From: Liopterus haemorrhoidalis
Lineage: Eukaryota > Arthropoda > Insecta > Coleoptera > Dytiscidae
NCBI GenBank assembly: GCA_963971575.1
Contig: OZ020625.1
Coordinates: forward strand, 14,795,646 to 14,859,645
Direction of reading: 5' to 3'
DNA length: 64,000 nucleotides
Part shown: positions 34,484 to 45,260 of the stretch, in pieces
Layout of the letters: the number at the start of each line of letters is the position of its first letter
Numbering within the stretch: the first letter of the stretch is position 1
Notes under the pieces: generated by a model
Databases searched by the model: none
What the model was told of the DNA's origin: nothing
The model's input: only the letters and a program-made list of their open reading frames with translations
Program-made: the position numbers and the translations under genes

Positions 34484-34537
34484 TACTTTTATGGAATCTA
34501 CTGGATCAATAAATATTATTATTATTATTATTATTAC
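34484..34537 (+). mobile_element. LINE 3' tail remnant
   Basis: CTGGATCAATAAATATTATT continues into an ATT repeat (to 34537), the same style of tail as LINE Q at 18150. Only the tail is left. Confidence 0.4.
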
Positions 34538-34631
34538 CTTCAAAACACTGAAATGTGTGAAAATTCACACTTCATATAAATTTTTAGGGTTTTGTAGGTA
34601 TGACCAAAAATCCTTATACCGCCATTTTGTC

Positions 34632-34725
<94 letters not shown>
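34632..34725. repeat. (GTCT)n microsatellite
   Basis: About 23 uninterrupted units in R copy 2. The same position holds about 12 units in copy 1 and 3 in copy 4. Confidence 0.95.
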
Positions 34726-35194
34726 TCGGTAAAAATTGTAGCCAAACGGCTAAACCTATAGAGTTGAAATTTGGCATGCTTATACAACTCTTTGACCCGC
34801 ACATAGGAAAAATACTAAAACATCTAAAAAACGTATCCCTCTAAAAATATAAAAAAATATGTGCTCATCGAAAAAAAAAATATTTTTTTATAATTCTGAG
34901 TAGGGTATCAAATGAAAGCCCTTGGTACGTGGATTAACGATCAAATTTTTATTTTTACAAAATAAATTATTTTGAAGCGATTTTTGCCAAAATTGTGCAA
35001 AATTTTTTTTGTTCCACACCCTGTTGCCCAAATGGTTTAAACTAAAAATCTGAAAAAAATCTAAGTAATGTACATTGGTGTGAACCGGAATAGTACAACA
35101 GGAATTTTTGATCAGATTATGTATTTGGAGAAAAACGCATTTTTTGTGATTTTTGGCTAATAATGTACACAAGTTATAGCTTTGTAACACGCCA

Positions 35195-35302
35195 CACTGG
35201 AACGTGTATGCTGGTGTAGTGGTATTAGTCGCTTATTTTTCAACCAAGTAACCCGATCCGAAAGGGATCGAACCCTGTTAGAAGAGACTATATTATTTTT
35301 TG
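35195..35302 (+). ncRNA. tRNA-like Pol III cassette in R copy 2
   Basis: A box TGGTGTAGTGG (35212-35222), B box GGATCGAACCC (35265-35275) and a T-run from ~35295. The distance of 53 fits a long variable arm. The T-arm has three good pairs. Confidence 0.5.
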
Positions 35303-35720
35303 TTTTTTTTTTTTTAATTTTTATATTGTTTAAATTATTTTTTCAAAATTCTAGTTATATTTTGGCAAATGTTGCATTTAATCTTTAAAAGCGTAAATTT
35401 AATAACCAGTGGAAATTGTTTAAAGTATAATTTAATTCTATTTCAATGTACACGAAATCAGAGGGACGGAACTTATAACAACCAATGGAAGCCATAGGCG
35501 CAATTTTTAAAATTCTTAATGCACCTTGCTATATAAAAAAAAAAAATACTGCACATATTTAGAAACTTAAATAATGGTATTAGGCGTTCGAATTAAAATT
35601 AACAAAAAAAATATTTTAATATAAAATTTGTTTTCGCATCCAAAATAATCATCATTCACTTACTAAATACCTGCAAAACCCTGAAATGTGTGAAAATTCA
35701 CACTTCACATAAATTTTTTT

Positions 35721-36023
35721 TATCTAGTTTTGTTTTTGTGGATTTAATCACTTTTGCAAATTAACGGCACATTTCTTAATAAAGTTACCAAATAAGAAGC
35801 AGTTTTTTTAATTATTATTATTATGCATCACCCCTATCTAAATATTTCACCGTCCGCTACTGAAAATTATATTAAAGCAAAATTTATCTAACGATAAACT
35901 CTTTGCACTATGTCAGACAAAAAACGAAGAGATATATATTTTTAAAATTATTTGCAAAAAGATTGCAAAACTATTTTAAACAAATACCAATATAGTGATA
36001 ATAGTGTGAATTCGAGTTTTAAA
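35721..36023. other. non-coding; possible promoter/5' UTR of the exon at 36024
   Basis: AT-rich, no ORF. TATATATT at about 35933 and ATGTCAGAC at about 35909 lie 90-115 bp before the ATG, but neither is a clear core-promoter match at a conventional spacing. Confidence 0.3.
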
Positions 36024-36068
36024 ATGTTTCCAAAATTCACAATAATAAGCTTAGTCGCAGTTGTTTTG
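36024..36068 (+). CDS. candidate first coding exon (signal peptide)
   Basis: ATG at 36024 in the context TAAAATG opens a 15-codon peptide MFPKFTIISLVAVVL, shaped like an insect signal peptide (basic residue, then a hydrophobic core). It is followed immediately by GTGAGTAAAA, a strong 5' splice site in phase 0. Short leader exons like this are usual in cuticular and other secreted insect proteins. The presumed intron contains a MITE and the endogenous element at 36744-43238. No downstream exon was recognised, so the gene is incomplete or the exon is chance. Confidence 0.45.
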
Positions 36069-36197
36069 GTGAGTAAAAACAACTTAAGGCTGCGTATAAC
36101 CCCTGAGGTTACCATTTTCTTATACAAAACTAAGAATCTGAAATAAAATTAGTATCAATCTATAAATCAAATTTTGCACAGAATTTTTATCTATCTA

Positions 36198-36735
36198 ATA
36201 GGATATTTTTAATTGTAGAAACATTTATTGTAAAAATATTATCGATCAATAACTTAAAAATAGACATCCGCGATATTGTTCTGTAATTTTTTAAATCTAT
36301 TTCTGGGTTTCAATTTACTTTTATATTTATATAGTTTTGTGTAGAAATGTTCAAATAATACGTCATTATTTTTTTCGACTTGATTACTTATAGTTCAGAA
36401 CCTTCGTCGAAAAATATTATACTTGATGATAATATAATGCCACTTGATACACGTATTCTTCAAGAAAATTAAATCATTTTTACCCGTAACACCTATTTTG
36501 AGGACCGCGTCAGATTCAAGATGGCGGCAAAAATAGACTACCAAGTACAATAACTCTAAGTAGTTTTCACAATAGAACAAAATAGCCACAAACATATTTG
36601 TAGAATGAAGCTTTAGCTACAATTTGCCGCATAGTACGCAAATATGCGTCGATTGGTTTACAATATGGCGTCTGTAATTCAATTTGCTTATTTACAATTA
36701 CATAACAGTTTTATCTACAATTATAAATATCCTAT
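36198..36735. mobile_element. 538-bp TA-flanked MITE
   Basis: Termini ATAGGATATTTTTAATTGTAG and its near inverse (ctacaattataaatatcctat) are flanked by TA. The interior is non-coding. It ends 8 bp before the LTR element. Confidence 0.7.
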
Positions 36736-36743
36736 TAGATATA

Positions 36744-36981
36744 AAATAACTGTCCAAATGTTCAGAATCAGTTTTTAAAAAGTTTTATTACGTCATTAAC
36801 AAAATTAAATTATTACAGTTCAAGATTCTAATTAAGACTAAAGAAATAACAAACAGAACATGTTAATATAGACTGAAAAGAAAATGCTGATTATTAAAAG
36901 TGTCAAGTACATCTTGGGAATATGTTATGTAAAAGGGTGGTGTCTTATTATGTGGAGTCAGCGGGAACTGTTGAGGTAACT
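36744..36981 (-). repeat. 3' LTR of errantivirus-like element
   Basis: Near-identical to 43002-43238. Preceded on the minus strand by the PPT AAGGGGGGAGG (36982-36992). Confidence 0.9.
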
Positions 36982-37574
36982 CCTCCCCCCTTGGACGAAG
37001 GCTTCCTCCGGAAGGCTGTTCGATTTTGGATCGATTTTTGGGAATTTTCCTTTTCATTTTCTTGATCTTGCAGCTTCTTGGATATCTTGTTTTTTACCCA
37101 TTTTATGAGAAGGTAAAAACTTCCAATGGATAGGATGACGTACAGCGTGATTGTCCAAATATTGGCATGGTATTGGACAATGTTTTGATCTTCTCGATAC
37201 ATCGCAGCAGGATTTGCTTGTATTTTTTCAAGTTTGAGCGTGTTTAATTTTTCTGTCTTCGGAAATACACCCAAATATTGGTTGATTTCGGTGATGAATT
37301 CCGGTTAATTATTGGCGATGTTTAATCGTGTGTATTAGCAGTGACTTGGGTTTCCTTGATGAATGATGCCTTCTTCGCAATCAGCCTTGTAGTTTGTTAA
37401 CAGATGACTGGGACATTGATACACCTTATTCTTGGTACAGATACCAGTCAGAGGTATTATATTATGTTCGGATTTTAAAACATATTTAATATTTGGAATT
37501 ACGGTCACAAAATCTTTTTCATGCTCAGTGGGTATTGGTTTTAAATAATAGTTCATAATTTTGTTCAAAGTCAA
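36948..37574 (-). pseudogene. env: Env remnant (C-terminal part with membrane anchor)
   Basis: Two minus-strand segments (37574-37335 and 37274-36948) are joined by stops near 37310. The second contains a ~22-residue hydrophobic span (about residues 43-64 of that segment, between IWTITLY and LLIKWVK), followed by a Lys-rich tail, as in the transmembrane subunit end of errantiviral envelope proteins. The receptor-binding part, furin-like site and fusion region expected upstream are absent, so most of the gene has been deleted. The assignment rests on position (between pol and the 3' LTR) and topology. Confidence 0.65.
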
Positions 37575-37614
37575 TAGGCAAGCTTAAGAAGTAAATAATT
37601 TACTAATTTAATAA

Positions 37615-37990
37615 TTAATCGTTTGATGCTTGAAAATTTTTGAATTTATAAGTTTGTTTTCTTGGATTTTTAATATTAGAGAGGTGAATGTTGTCCGCGG
37701 TATTACCGTGTGTTGTTTCGATTTTCGCGGTTTTTAATTTGGGATCTACACTTATAATTTTTTCCTCTTTGTATTTATTTTTTGTTTTCCGCTGTTTTTG
37801 TTTATTCTTAACATAAACTTTTTCAGGTATTTTGGGGAGATCTTGTCTATTTTCGTTAATTTTAGTTATTTTATTTTCTTTGTTTACTGACAGGGTTTCA
37901 TTTATCTTGTTGTAAAGAAGTCTAATTTTATTTTTATGATTTGTCACGTAATTGTTGACTAATTGTTGTCCTACGTCAATGTCAAATGGT
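37615..37990 (-). pseudogene. pol: Pol C-terminus (integrase C-terminal part) cut off by MITE
   Basis: Continues the integrase frame after the MITE: a basic Lys/Asn-rich stretch with KIPEKVYVKNKQ and a short beta-rich segment (IISVDPKLKTAKIE), as expected for the integrase C-terminal domain. It is separated from the catalytic part by the hAT MITE at 37991-38165. Confidence 0.7.
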
Positions 37991-38165
37991 CAGGGCCGGC
38001 TCAGAGGTCGGGACTTCGGGGATTTTTCCCGAGGCCCCGCGCTTAAAGGGGCCCCGCGCTTTCATATTTCTAACAATTATTAGTAGCTATGGCAAGTTTT
38101 TGACACCAAATGCAACGTTTTTTACAAGTTTTCCCGAGGCCCCGCAAAACCCACAGCCGGCACTG
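37991..38165. mobile_element. hAT MITE (CAGGGCCGGC family) inserted in integrase
   Basis: TSD CAAATGGT (37983-37990, 38166-38173). Ends CAGGGCCGGCTCAGAGG / ...CACAGCCGGCACTG. 175 bp. A second, shorter copy lies at 54990-55110 in Helitron C. Confidence 0.92.
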
Positions 38166-41100
38166 CAAATGGTGAATCTGAGTTTAGTTGTCCGGATATT
38201 ATTTCTGCTGGTGTCAGCTTTGTGACGGAATGCACGGAGTTGTTATACGCTAAAAGGGCGTAGTTTACTTTAATTTCAATGGGGTCTTTAGAATATTCAG
38301 CTTGGTTATTTAATAAACGAATGTGTTCTATAAGGGTTGAGTGGAATCTTTCTATTTGTCCGTTCGATTCCGGATGTTGGCTACTAATGAAATGAATTTT
38401 GATTTTATGAACCTGCAACAATTCTTTTACGACTGAATTTTTGAACTCGAGTCCGTTATCAGATATGACTTGTTGCGGTATGCCATGGTGGGTAAAGAAT
38501 TTAACAAGGTTATTTACTACTTCTATCCCTTGTGCTGAATTTAGTTTATATGCCTGGGCATATTTTGAAAATGAATCTATGATGGTGAGGAATTTAACGT
38601 TTTCTAATGTTATGCTATCTACATGTACGATTTCAAATGGTTTTGTAGCTGTGGGGGTTATATTGAATTTTAGTTTCAGGGGTATTCTATCGTATTTTGT
38701 CATCTGACATAACTCACAATTGTTAATAAAGGTTTGAATTGATTTACGTTGATTGGGCCAATAATATCGTGATTTAATTTTTATTTCGGTCTCGTCAAGA
38801 CCTCGGTGGTTTGTCTTACTTTCGTGATAATTTTGAATAACTTTTAAAATTTCATCCTCGTTTTCTACATCTACTAATTTTTCTGTGCATTTTACAAAAT
38901 TAAGTTGAGTATTTTTGAAATATTTTTGAATGACTAGACTAAACTTTTCGTAAACGGGATCTTCGAAATAAAAATGATACTTAATTTTTGGTACTATGTA
39001 TTGTTTTATAAAATTTATGACATCGTGTTCGAAATTGTTTTTTGAAATTTTGAAAATAATTCGTTGTTTATTATTGAATAATTTTATAATTGAAGGGACT
39101 GGTGGGTCATAGTTTATTTCTGATACTATGATTTGATTCATACCGTGGTTAACTGGGGAATCAATTATCGGTAGTCCTACTACAGGGTTATCTATATTAG
39201 AATGTATAGTCTGATCGTCTGAGTCGTCGTCAATGGTTATAGTTTCTATTTCGGGTTCACCTATTTCTACAAATAAGGATTCATTGTCCGCATTATCTTT
39301 TGATGTTCCGGGTTTGTCAAATTGTTTATTAAAATCTTTCATAAATTTAAATATTCCTTCGTCTTGGTCTATAGTCTCGTGCATGTTAATTTGTATACGG
39401 GATAACGCATCTGCATTGCTGTTTAGTAAACCTTTTTTATAAATAACAGTGTATTGGTACTCTTCGAGCTTGAGACGCCAACGCATTAATTTTGAATTAG
39501 GTTCATTGAGTGAGAATAACCATTCGAGTGGTTTGTGATCAGTTATGATGTTAAACTTTCTACCGAAAACATAAGGTCTAAAATATTTCACGGCAAAAAT
39601 TACAGCAAGAAGTTCTTTTTCTATGGTACTGTAGTTTATCTCTGAACTATTTAAGGTCCTACTAGCATACGCTATCGGAAGGTCGGAACCTATTTTACCT
39701 TGTGAGAGCACTGCTCCTATCGCAAAGTTGCTCGCGTCACTAGTGATATTAAATGTCTTAGTGAAGTCAGGGTATTGCAGTAGCGGTTCGTTAATCAGGA
39801 GATTTTTGCACATATTGAAACAATTAGCGTATTCTGTGTCTTTGATATTTATGATAGAGTCTTTTTTGAGGCATTTGGTTAGCGGTTTTGTTATCTTGGC
39901 AAAGTCCTTGATAAATTTCTTATAATAACCTAGTAAACCAAGGAATCCTTTTAATTGTTTTGGGTTTTTAGGGATTGGATAATTTTGGATTGCAACTATC
40001 TTATCGGGATTGGGTCTTACGCCGTCAGGTGTTACGATATGGCCTAAATATGATACTTCTTTCTTTAAAAACTCCGATTTGTCAAGTTGTATCTTAAAGT
40101 TTGCGTGTCTCAAACGGTCGAAGACAGATCGCAAATTTAGAACATGTTCCTCGAGGCTTGTACTAAATATGATAATGTCGTCTAGGTAGACTAAACATTT
40201 ATCGTTTAAAAGACCTCTCAAAATAGCTTCCATGACACGTTGGAAAGTCGCGGGCGCATTTTTAAGCCCAAATGGCATACGAAGAAATTCATAATGTCCA
40301 TTTTCCGTATTGAACGCCGACTTTTCTATATCGTCGCTATCTAACTCTATCCTATGGAAACCTGATGCCAAATCAAGTGTCGTGAAGTATTGGCATCTTC
40401 CTAACTTATCTAGAAGGTCGTTAATGTTAGGCAAGGGATACCTATCACCGATTGTTTTATCGTTAAGCTTTCTATAATCTACCACGATTCTCCATTTCTG
40501 ATGACCTGACGCGTCTAGTTTTTTGGGGACAATCCATATCGGGGATGACCACGGACTGTGGGAAGGCCTAATAATATTCTGGTCCAACATCTTTTTTATT
40601 TGGTTTCGTACTTCGGTTCGATGGATTTCCGGGTACCGATATGATTTTGTGTAAACGGGAATCTCGTCACTAGTTCTTATTCTGTGTTTTATTTTATTTG
40701 TAAATGAAAGGGGTTTATCATCTAAATGAAATATATCTGCGTATTCTTTGAGTAGTTTACAAATTTCGTTCTTTTCTTCGGGGTTCATATGTTCCGTCCT
40801 AATTTTGGAAACATCGAATTTTATCTTGTCGGTATTAAAGAAATTTAAGTTTGGTTCAAATGAATTTTGCTCGTTATTTTCGAATTTCTCGGCGTGAAAG
40901 TTATTATCCAAATTTAGTGTTATGTCGGATTCTGTTGGGTTCAAAATAGTACAAATAGCTTGATGATTATTTACTTTGGTTAGACATTGTGGTATCTCTA
41001 ATTTATTGAATTTTGAGAAGGGAATCATAACATCACCGTTTTTTATATTTTTTACGTTAATTTTTATAACTTGTTCAGATTTCGCTTGGATTTGGATATT

Positions 41101-41499
41101 ATTTACGGTTGGTTTAGAACAAAGGAAATTGATTTTTAAGGACGTTTCAGGAGTGATCAATTTATTATCAACCAAATCAATTTTTGCGTTTAGTAATTTA
41201 AGATTATCTAAATCTAAGAGGCAATCAAAGTATTTGTGAAATTTAAACAAATGGAATTTTAAAGGCAAACTGTTTGTTTTAAGTATTTTGGGACTTGGCA
41301 TAAACATACTGTAGTACTCTGTTGAATTACCGTGTGCCGATGATATTTGAAAGGGATCATTGACTATTGATTTTTGAAAATACTTTTTTGCAACTTCGGG
41401 ATTAATGAATGACTTAGTGCTGCCTGTGTCTAACAATACTTTTAAATTATTGTCAGGGAATACAATGTACGGTAATTGGCTTTTGTTATTATTTAAATT
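38166..41499 (-). pseudogene. pol: Pol polyprotein: protease, RT, RNase H, integrase core
   Basis: Counting from the Met at 41436, the protease has LLDTGSTKSF (Asp near 3). RT has WRIVVDYRKLNDKTIGDRYP and the catalytic YLDD near 416. RNase H has TSDASNFAIGAVLS (Asp near 563) and TDHKPLEWL. Integrase has an HHCC zinc region (about 875-912) and a D,D35E core with Asp near 938, Asp in SDNGLEF (~993) and Glu in NGQIERFH (~1027). About 1,085 codons are open and lie in the -1 frame relative to gag. The MITE at 37991 interrupts the C-terminal end, so full-length Pol cannot be made. Confidence 0.9.
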
Positions 41500-42764
41500 T
41501 AGTAATTCAAACTGGGGTCCGAGGCTATTTCCTCTAAAAAATTATGATCGTTTGAATCATCAATTTGTTCTACAGATTGTTCATAATAATCATCTGGTTC
41601 GAGTTCTGAATGTATCTGTTCTGTTTCTAAATTATTGTCACCAATATTGAACAGTTCTTCAGATAAGAATTTTGGTTCGTTTTGTCTAAAGTTGAAATTT
41701 TGTTGAGGTTGTGGTCTCTGGAAAGTATTATTTGTGCAAACTGACATGGGAGTTGGTTTGGGTAGATTTTGATTTGTACCTGGTCTAAACACGTTTTTGT
41801 TAGATGGGTTAGTGTTTTTATGATTGTTGAATGTTTGTGAATTGGATGCGGGTGAAAATTTTGATTGTTGTTGGTATTGAGAACGTTGGAAGGGTTGTTG
41901 GTATTGAGAACGTTGCGAGGGTTGTTGGAATTGAAAACGTTGCGAGGGTTGTTGGAATTGCGTTCGAATTGAAGGGTTGTAAGTTTGTGAAATTGTTTTT
42001 TGCGATTTTACATTATACGTGTGTTTGTCGATTTTATGTCTAGTTTCTAAATTAAAATCGTTTGTAAGCATGTTAAGGGCTTCATTAAGATCTGTGGGAT
42101 TTTTGGTTCTCATCAGAGAGCCTATGGGTTCTCTAAGTCCACGTAATAAAACTCGTAAAGCTAGATTTCTTAGAAATTCGCTAAGGGCTGGTCTACAACT
42201 AGGAGTATAATGACTTGTTAAATATGATATTTGTAAGTTTAATAATTTTTGTATTTTTAAGTAAAAGTCAAAAGTTGACTCATTTTGTATTTGTTTCAAT
42301 TCGGATAATTCTATACATAACGTATAGACATCTCTTTTATCGCTATACGCGTTTATTAGGGCAGCTTTTAATTCTGTCCAATTTGTAATATGGCTAGAGG
42401 ATATATTTATTGCCGCTTCGCCTTTTATTTTTGAAATTAGACTAGACAAGAGATATTCGTTCTCAAAGTCGTCTGGGTTGCTATTATTATAAAACTTAGT
42501 GACTAATTTTTCTGATATTTCGATGAATCTCGATAAAAGTTCCGGTTGTCCATGGAATTCTGGGACCATAGCCAGATATTCCTTTCTAAGGGTCGGACGA
42601 ACCGTTGAATTTACGGGACCTGGTAGTGCCATTTCTTTATTCAAGTTTAAACTTGTATTAAAAATATTTACTAAATTTTCTACTGAGCCAGAATTAGAAT
42701 TATCGTGACTGTAATTCGGGTCGCTATCCGAAGAGTTGGATAAATAACCTCTGAATGACATCAA
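41499..42764 (-). CDS. gag: Gag protein of errantivirus-like element
   Basis: 421 residues from MMSFRGYLSN. The capsid-like middle has EFHGQPELLSRFIEISEKLV, ISKIKGEAAINI, YSDKRDVYTLCIELSELKQI and LRVLLRGLREPIGSL, a pattern seen in gypsy/17.6-type Gag. The C-terminal half is Gln/Asn/Pro-rich with three tandem QQPSQR(S/F)Q-type decapeptides (about 270-300) and an acidic tail. No CCHC knuckle, as is usual in errantiviral Gag. The frame is intact. It overlaps pol, which lies in the -1 frame; no canonical slippery heptamer was found at the overlap. Confidence 0.85.
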   Translation of the reverse strand: MMSFRGYLSNSSDSDPNYSHDNSNSGSVENLVNIFNTSLNLNKEMALPGPVNSTVRPTLRKEYLAMVPEFHGQPELLSRFIEISEKLVTKFYNNSNPDDFENEYLLSSLISKIKGEAAINISSSHITNWTELKAALINAYSDKRDVYTLCIELSELKQIQNESTFDFYLKIQKLLNLQISYLTSHYTPSCRPALSEFLRNLALRVLLRGLREPIGSLMRTKNPTDLNEALNMLTNDFNLETRHKIDKHTYNVKSQKTISQTYNPSIRTQFQQPSQRFQFQQPSQRSQYQQPFQRSQYQQQSKFSPASNSQTFNNHKNTNPSNKNVFRPGTNQNLPKPTPMSVCTNNTFQRPQPQQNFNFRQNEPKFLSEELFNIGDNNLETEQIHSELEPDDYYEQSVEQIDDSNDHNFLEEIASDPSLNY

Positions 42765-42982
42765 TACTCACAAGAATAGGTGTCCACCTGTCCATCGATT
42801 GGAATTGGCTGGAATCGGAATTGGCTGCGAGAAGTCTTCGATCTTCGTTCGGAGAGTCTTCTACACACGTTCTCTGCACTTTGTTCTTGTGGCGAAATGT
42901 CTTTGTTAATGATCACGTTTTTTATTGTTCACTTTTAAACTGTTAAAACAGACCGATATTATATTCGCTAATACCGTTTAGT

Positions 42983-43001
42983 GATCCCACTCGACTGCGC
43001 C
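42983..43001 (-). other. primer binding site of errantivirus-like element
   Basis: Minus-strand GGCGCAGTCGAGTGGGAT directly follows the 5' LTR end. tRNA-Ser-like, as in 297/17.6-type elements. Confidence 0.8.
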
Positions 43002-43238
43002 AAATAACTGTCCAAATGTTCAGAATCAGTTTTTAAAAAGTTTTATTACGTCATTAACAAAATTTAATTATTACAGTTCAAGATTCTAATTAAGACTAAA
43101 AAATAATATGCAAAACATGTTAATATAAACTGAAAAGAAAATGCTGATTATTAAAAGTGTCAAGTACATCTTGGGAATATGTTATGTAAAAGGGTGGTGT
43201 CTTATTCTGTGGAGTCAGCGGGAACTGTTGAGGTAACT
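43002..43238 (-). repeat. 5' LTR of errantivirus-like element
   Basis: 237 bp. Differs from the other LTR by a handful of substitutions and a short difference at AGAAATAAC/AAAATAAT. Confidence 0.9.
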
Positions 43239-44129
43239 TGTATTTTGTTATTCAAAAATATAGACTGATTTTCTTAAGGACAAAATATTTTTTATTTTTC
43301 ATATTGATATTTACTAAATTCTAACATCTATACAATGATATATGGTCTATTTCAAAGTAGAAAAATGTGTGTAAGAAGATAGGAGCTGTTTCTCCTTGCT
43401 TCGGATTGGTTTAGATCGTCATCCCTGTTACACTGTAAAAATATTGTTTTTAGTCCAAGTTGACAGATGGTCAGTGTCGTACTTTGGAAATATATATTAT
43501 TTATATTATTTAATTTTTCTCATATATTTTGTTATTATTTACATATTTAGACTTTTATTTATATTCTTGGCGTAGATTTTATGGAGAAAATTTTCCATGT
43601 AATTTGTTTTTACGCAGCTATATATTTTTTAGGTTATCTGACATATAAATATTTTTTGACAGTTGATAATTAACAGATCAAGAAAGAGGACTAATGTGAG
43701 GCCAAAAGACAGCCCAGCTGATTGTGCCCAAGGAAGAAGTTATTGATATAATTTTTGACCTTCGTATATACATATATTTTTAATTTTTATTTACAATAAT
43801 TATTTAAATAAGAAACTTTAGCTCTGAAGATATATTGTTTGTTTTATTGCTTTGTTTAAACTCTTTTATCCAAATCTCTCTTTTTATATAAAGTACATAA
43901 TTTTTAAAATTAATATTTTTTTAACTTTTTCAAATTTCCCATTAAACTGAATTTAAACTTTTAAATAAACCTTTTTTATATTAAAAAAAAAATCACTTGC
44001 TAGCCCAGTTGCTACGCCCATGCCCTAGTTGTAACTTATTTTAAATTTCCCGCTAGACTGAATTTGTCCAGTGTAAATCGTACTCGGTTCGCAGCGCTAT
44101 TTACTTTTTTCTACTTTGAAATAGGATGC
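43239..44129. other. no gene; part lies between inverted CTATTTCAAAGTAGAAAAA motifs
   Basis: CTATTTCAAAGTAGAAAAA at ~43351 and its inverse at ~44107 bound a 0.77-kb non-coding segment, probably a MITE. No clear TSD was found. Within it, two related CTGAATTT-containing stretches (43940 and 44045) recur. Confidence 0.45.
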
Positions 44130-44578
44130 GATGATCATTTCTTTGCTCTAAGTGGAACTAAATGGGAATTCCATTCTTTTAGGTTGTCACGAGAAGGGAT
44201 CTTGGGTTATTTCATTTTTCACGTTGGTAGGGTAAAGGTGGGATAGATGCCCCAGTTATAGAAAAACAATCGTGTTGCATTAATCTTAATTATTAAACTT
44301 TATCTGTTACTTTTCTATAATTCTTAAATAATCTTACTACACAATAACATAAGATTAAAACACTTATAATTATTCTAAATATATAAAATTAATGATTTAA
44401 AATAGTACTGTAATTGGCCATATATCCCATATCGATGGGATTTTTGTCTCATATGGTGGTATTTATGCCTCACTAAAATAATACATTTGATTTTGACCAA
44501 CAATTTTAATATTTTTTTAAAATAACAATTAAAAATTACAATTTATTATTTTTTTCTTTACCGACTGCCAACATATAC

Positions 44579-44984
44579 AGTCTGTTTCAAACGGTTAGGC
44601 GGAACTAAATGAGAATTTCGTTCTTTTAGGTTGTCACGAAAAGGGACCTTGCTTGGGTTATTTCATTTTTTACGTTGGAATGTCAAAATTTAAAATTCCA
44701 ACAATGAAACCATGGAAACGAATGACACATGTCAAAATTAAATTATTTTTCTTACATATTTTAATGACAAAAAAATAAATACATGGGATATTTGTATTAA
44801 GAATGACATAAAAAATCAAAATATAAAGAAAATGACATTTTAAAATGATATTAACCTTAAACAAAAAATGTTTGTTGCAAGTATGATTTACAAAGCTTAA
44901 ACAAAACGGCTGAAAAGCGTGATTTAAACGATGAAAGTAATTAGATTGCAAAATCTAGTTCCGCCTAACCGTTTGGAACAGACT
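44579..44984. mobile_element. MITE S copy 2, 406 bp
   Basis: 29-bp TIRs (AGTCTGTTTCAAACGGTTAG... and inverse ...CCGTTTGGAACAGACT) with one or two mismatches. The open minus-strand segment inside is not a gene. Confidence 0.8.
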
Positions 44985-45260
44985 TTTTTTTATACGGAGT
45001 GGTCATACCGATTTTGACTATTTTTAGCATGATGTCTGTTGGTCTGTGTGTCTGTCGGTCCATGGAGATGTGTAGAGCAATTTTGGCCAAACGGATTTTT
45101 ATGAAACTTCATATTTAAGTTATTGACATCAATGGCACCAGTTGTTCAACTTTTGGTACAAATCGGTCAACTATAAATGTAAGTTTACTCGTGTCGGTTT
45201 TAAGATTTTTGCGAATATTTCACAACAGAGAAAATTTTCTAAAACATCTATTCTACAAAA
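44985..45260 (+). repeat. repeat U, copy 1
   Basis: Contains GATTTTGACTATTTTTAGCA, a GTCTGT-rich stretch, CCAAACGGATTTTTATGAAA and TTACTCGTGTCGGTTTTAAG. A diverged inverse copy is at 59495-59755. Non-coding; type unknown, related in style to R (microsatellite plus a CCAAACGG box). Confidence 0.6.

Larger units (their letters stand above)
34538..35720 (+). mobile_element. repeat family R, copy 2
   Basis: Same structure as copy 1. Here the left end also shows the TGTGTGAAAATTCACACTTC palindrome (34551-34573), so both ends carry the palindromic terminal motif. A (GTCT)n run fills 34632-34725. Confidence 0.8.
36744..43238 (-). mobile_element. errantivirus-like endogenous LTR element (Metaviridae), defective
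   Basis: On the minus strand: LTR (43238-43002), tRNA-Ser-like PBS, gag, pol, env remnant, PPT, LTR (36981-36744). LTRs of 237/238 bp start AGTTACC and end AGTTATTT, the AGT...-type ends of gypsy-group errantiviruses, and differ by only a few bases and short indels. Flanks TATA and TGTA match 3 of 4. Defects seen are a 175-bp hAT MITE plus TSD in the integrase and a strongly shortened env. Confidence 0.9.

Noticed and set aside
34565..34844. ORFs rich in VCLS or TDRQ
   Set aside because: Translations of the (GTCT)n microsatellite.
38441..40000. Plus-strand ORFs at 38441, 39233, 39728 and 40976
   Set aside because: Antisense shadows of the errantivirus-like pol gene.
41440..41520. Slippery heptamer at the gag-pol overlap of the errantivirus-like element
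   Set aside because: Pol is in the -1 frame, but no X XXY YYZ heptamer in the gag phase was found before the stop, so no site is claimed.
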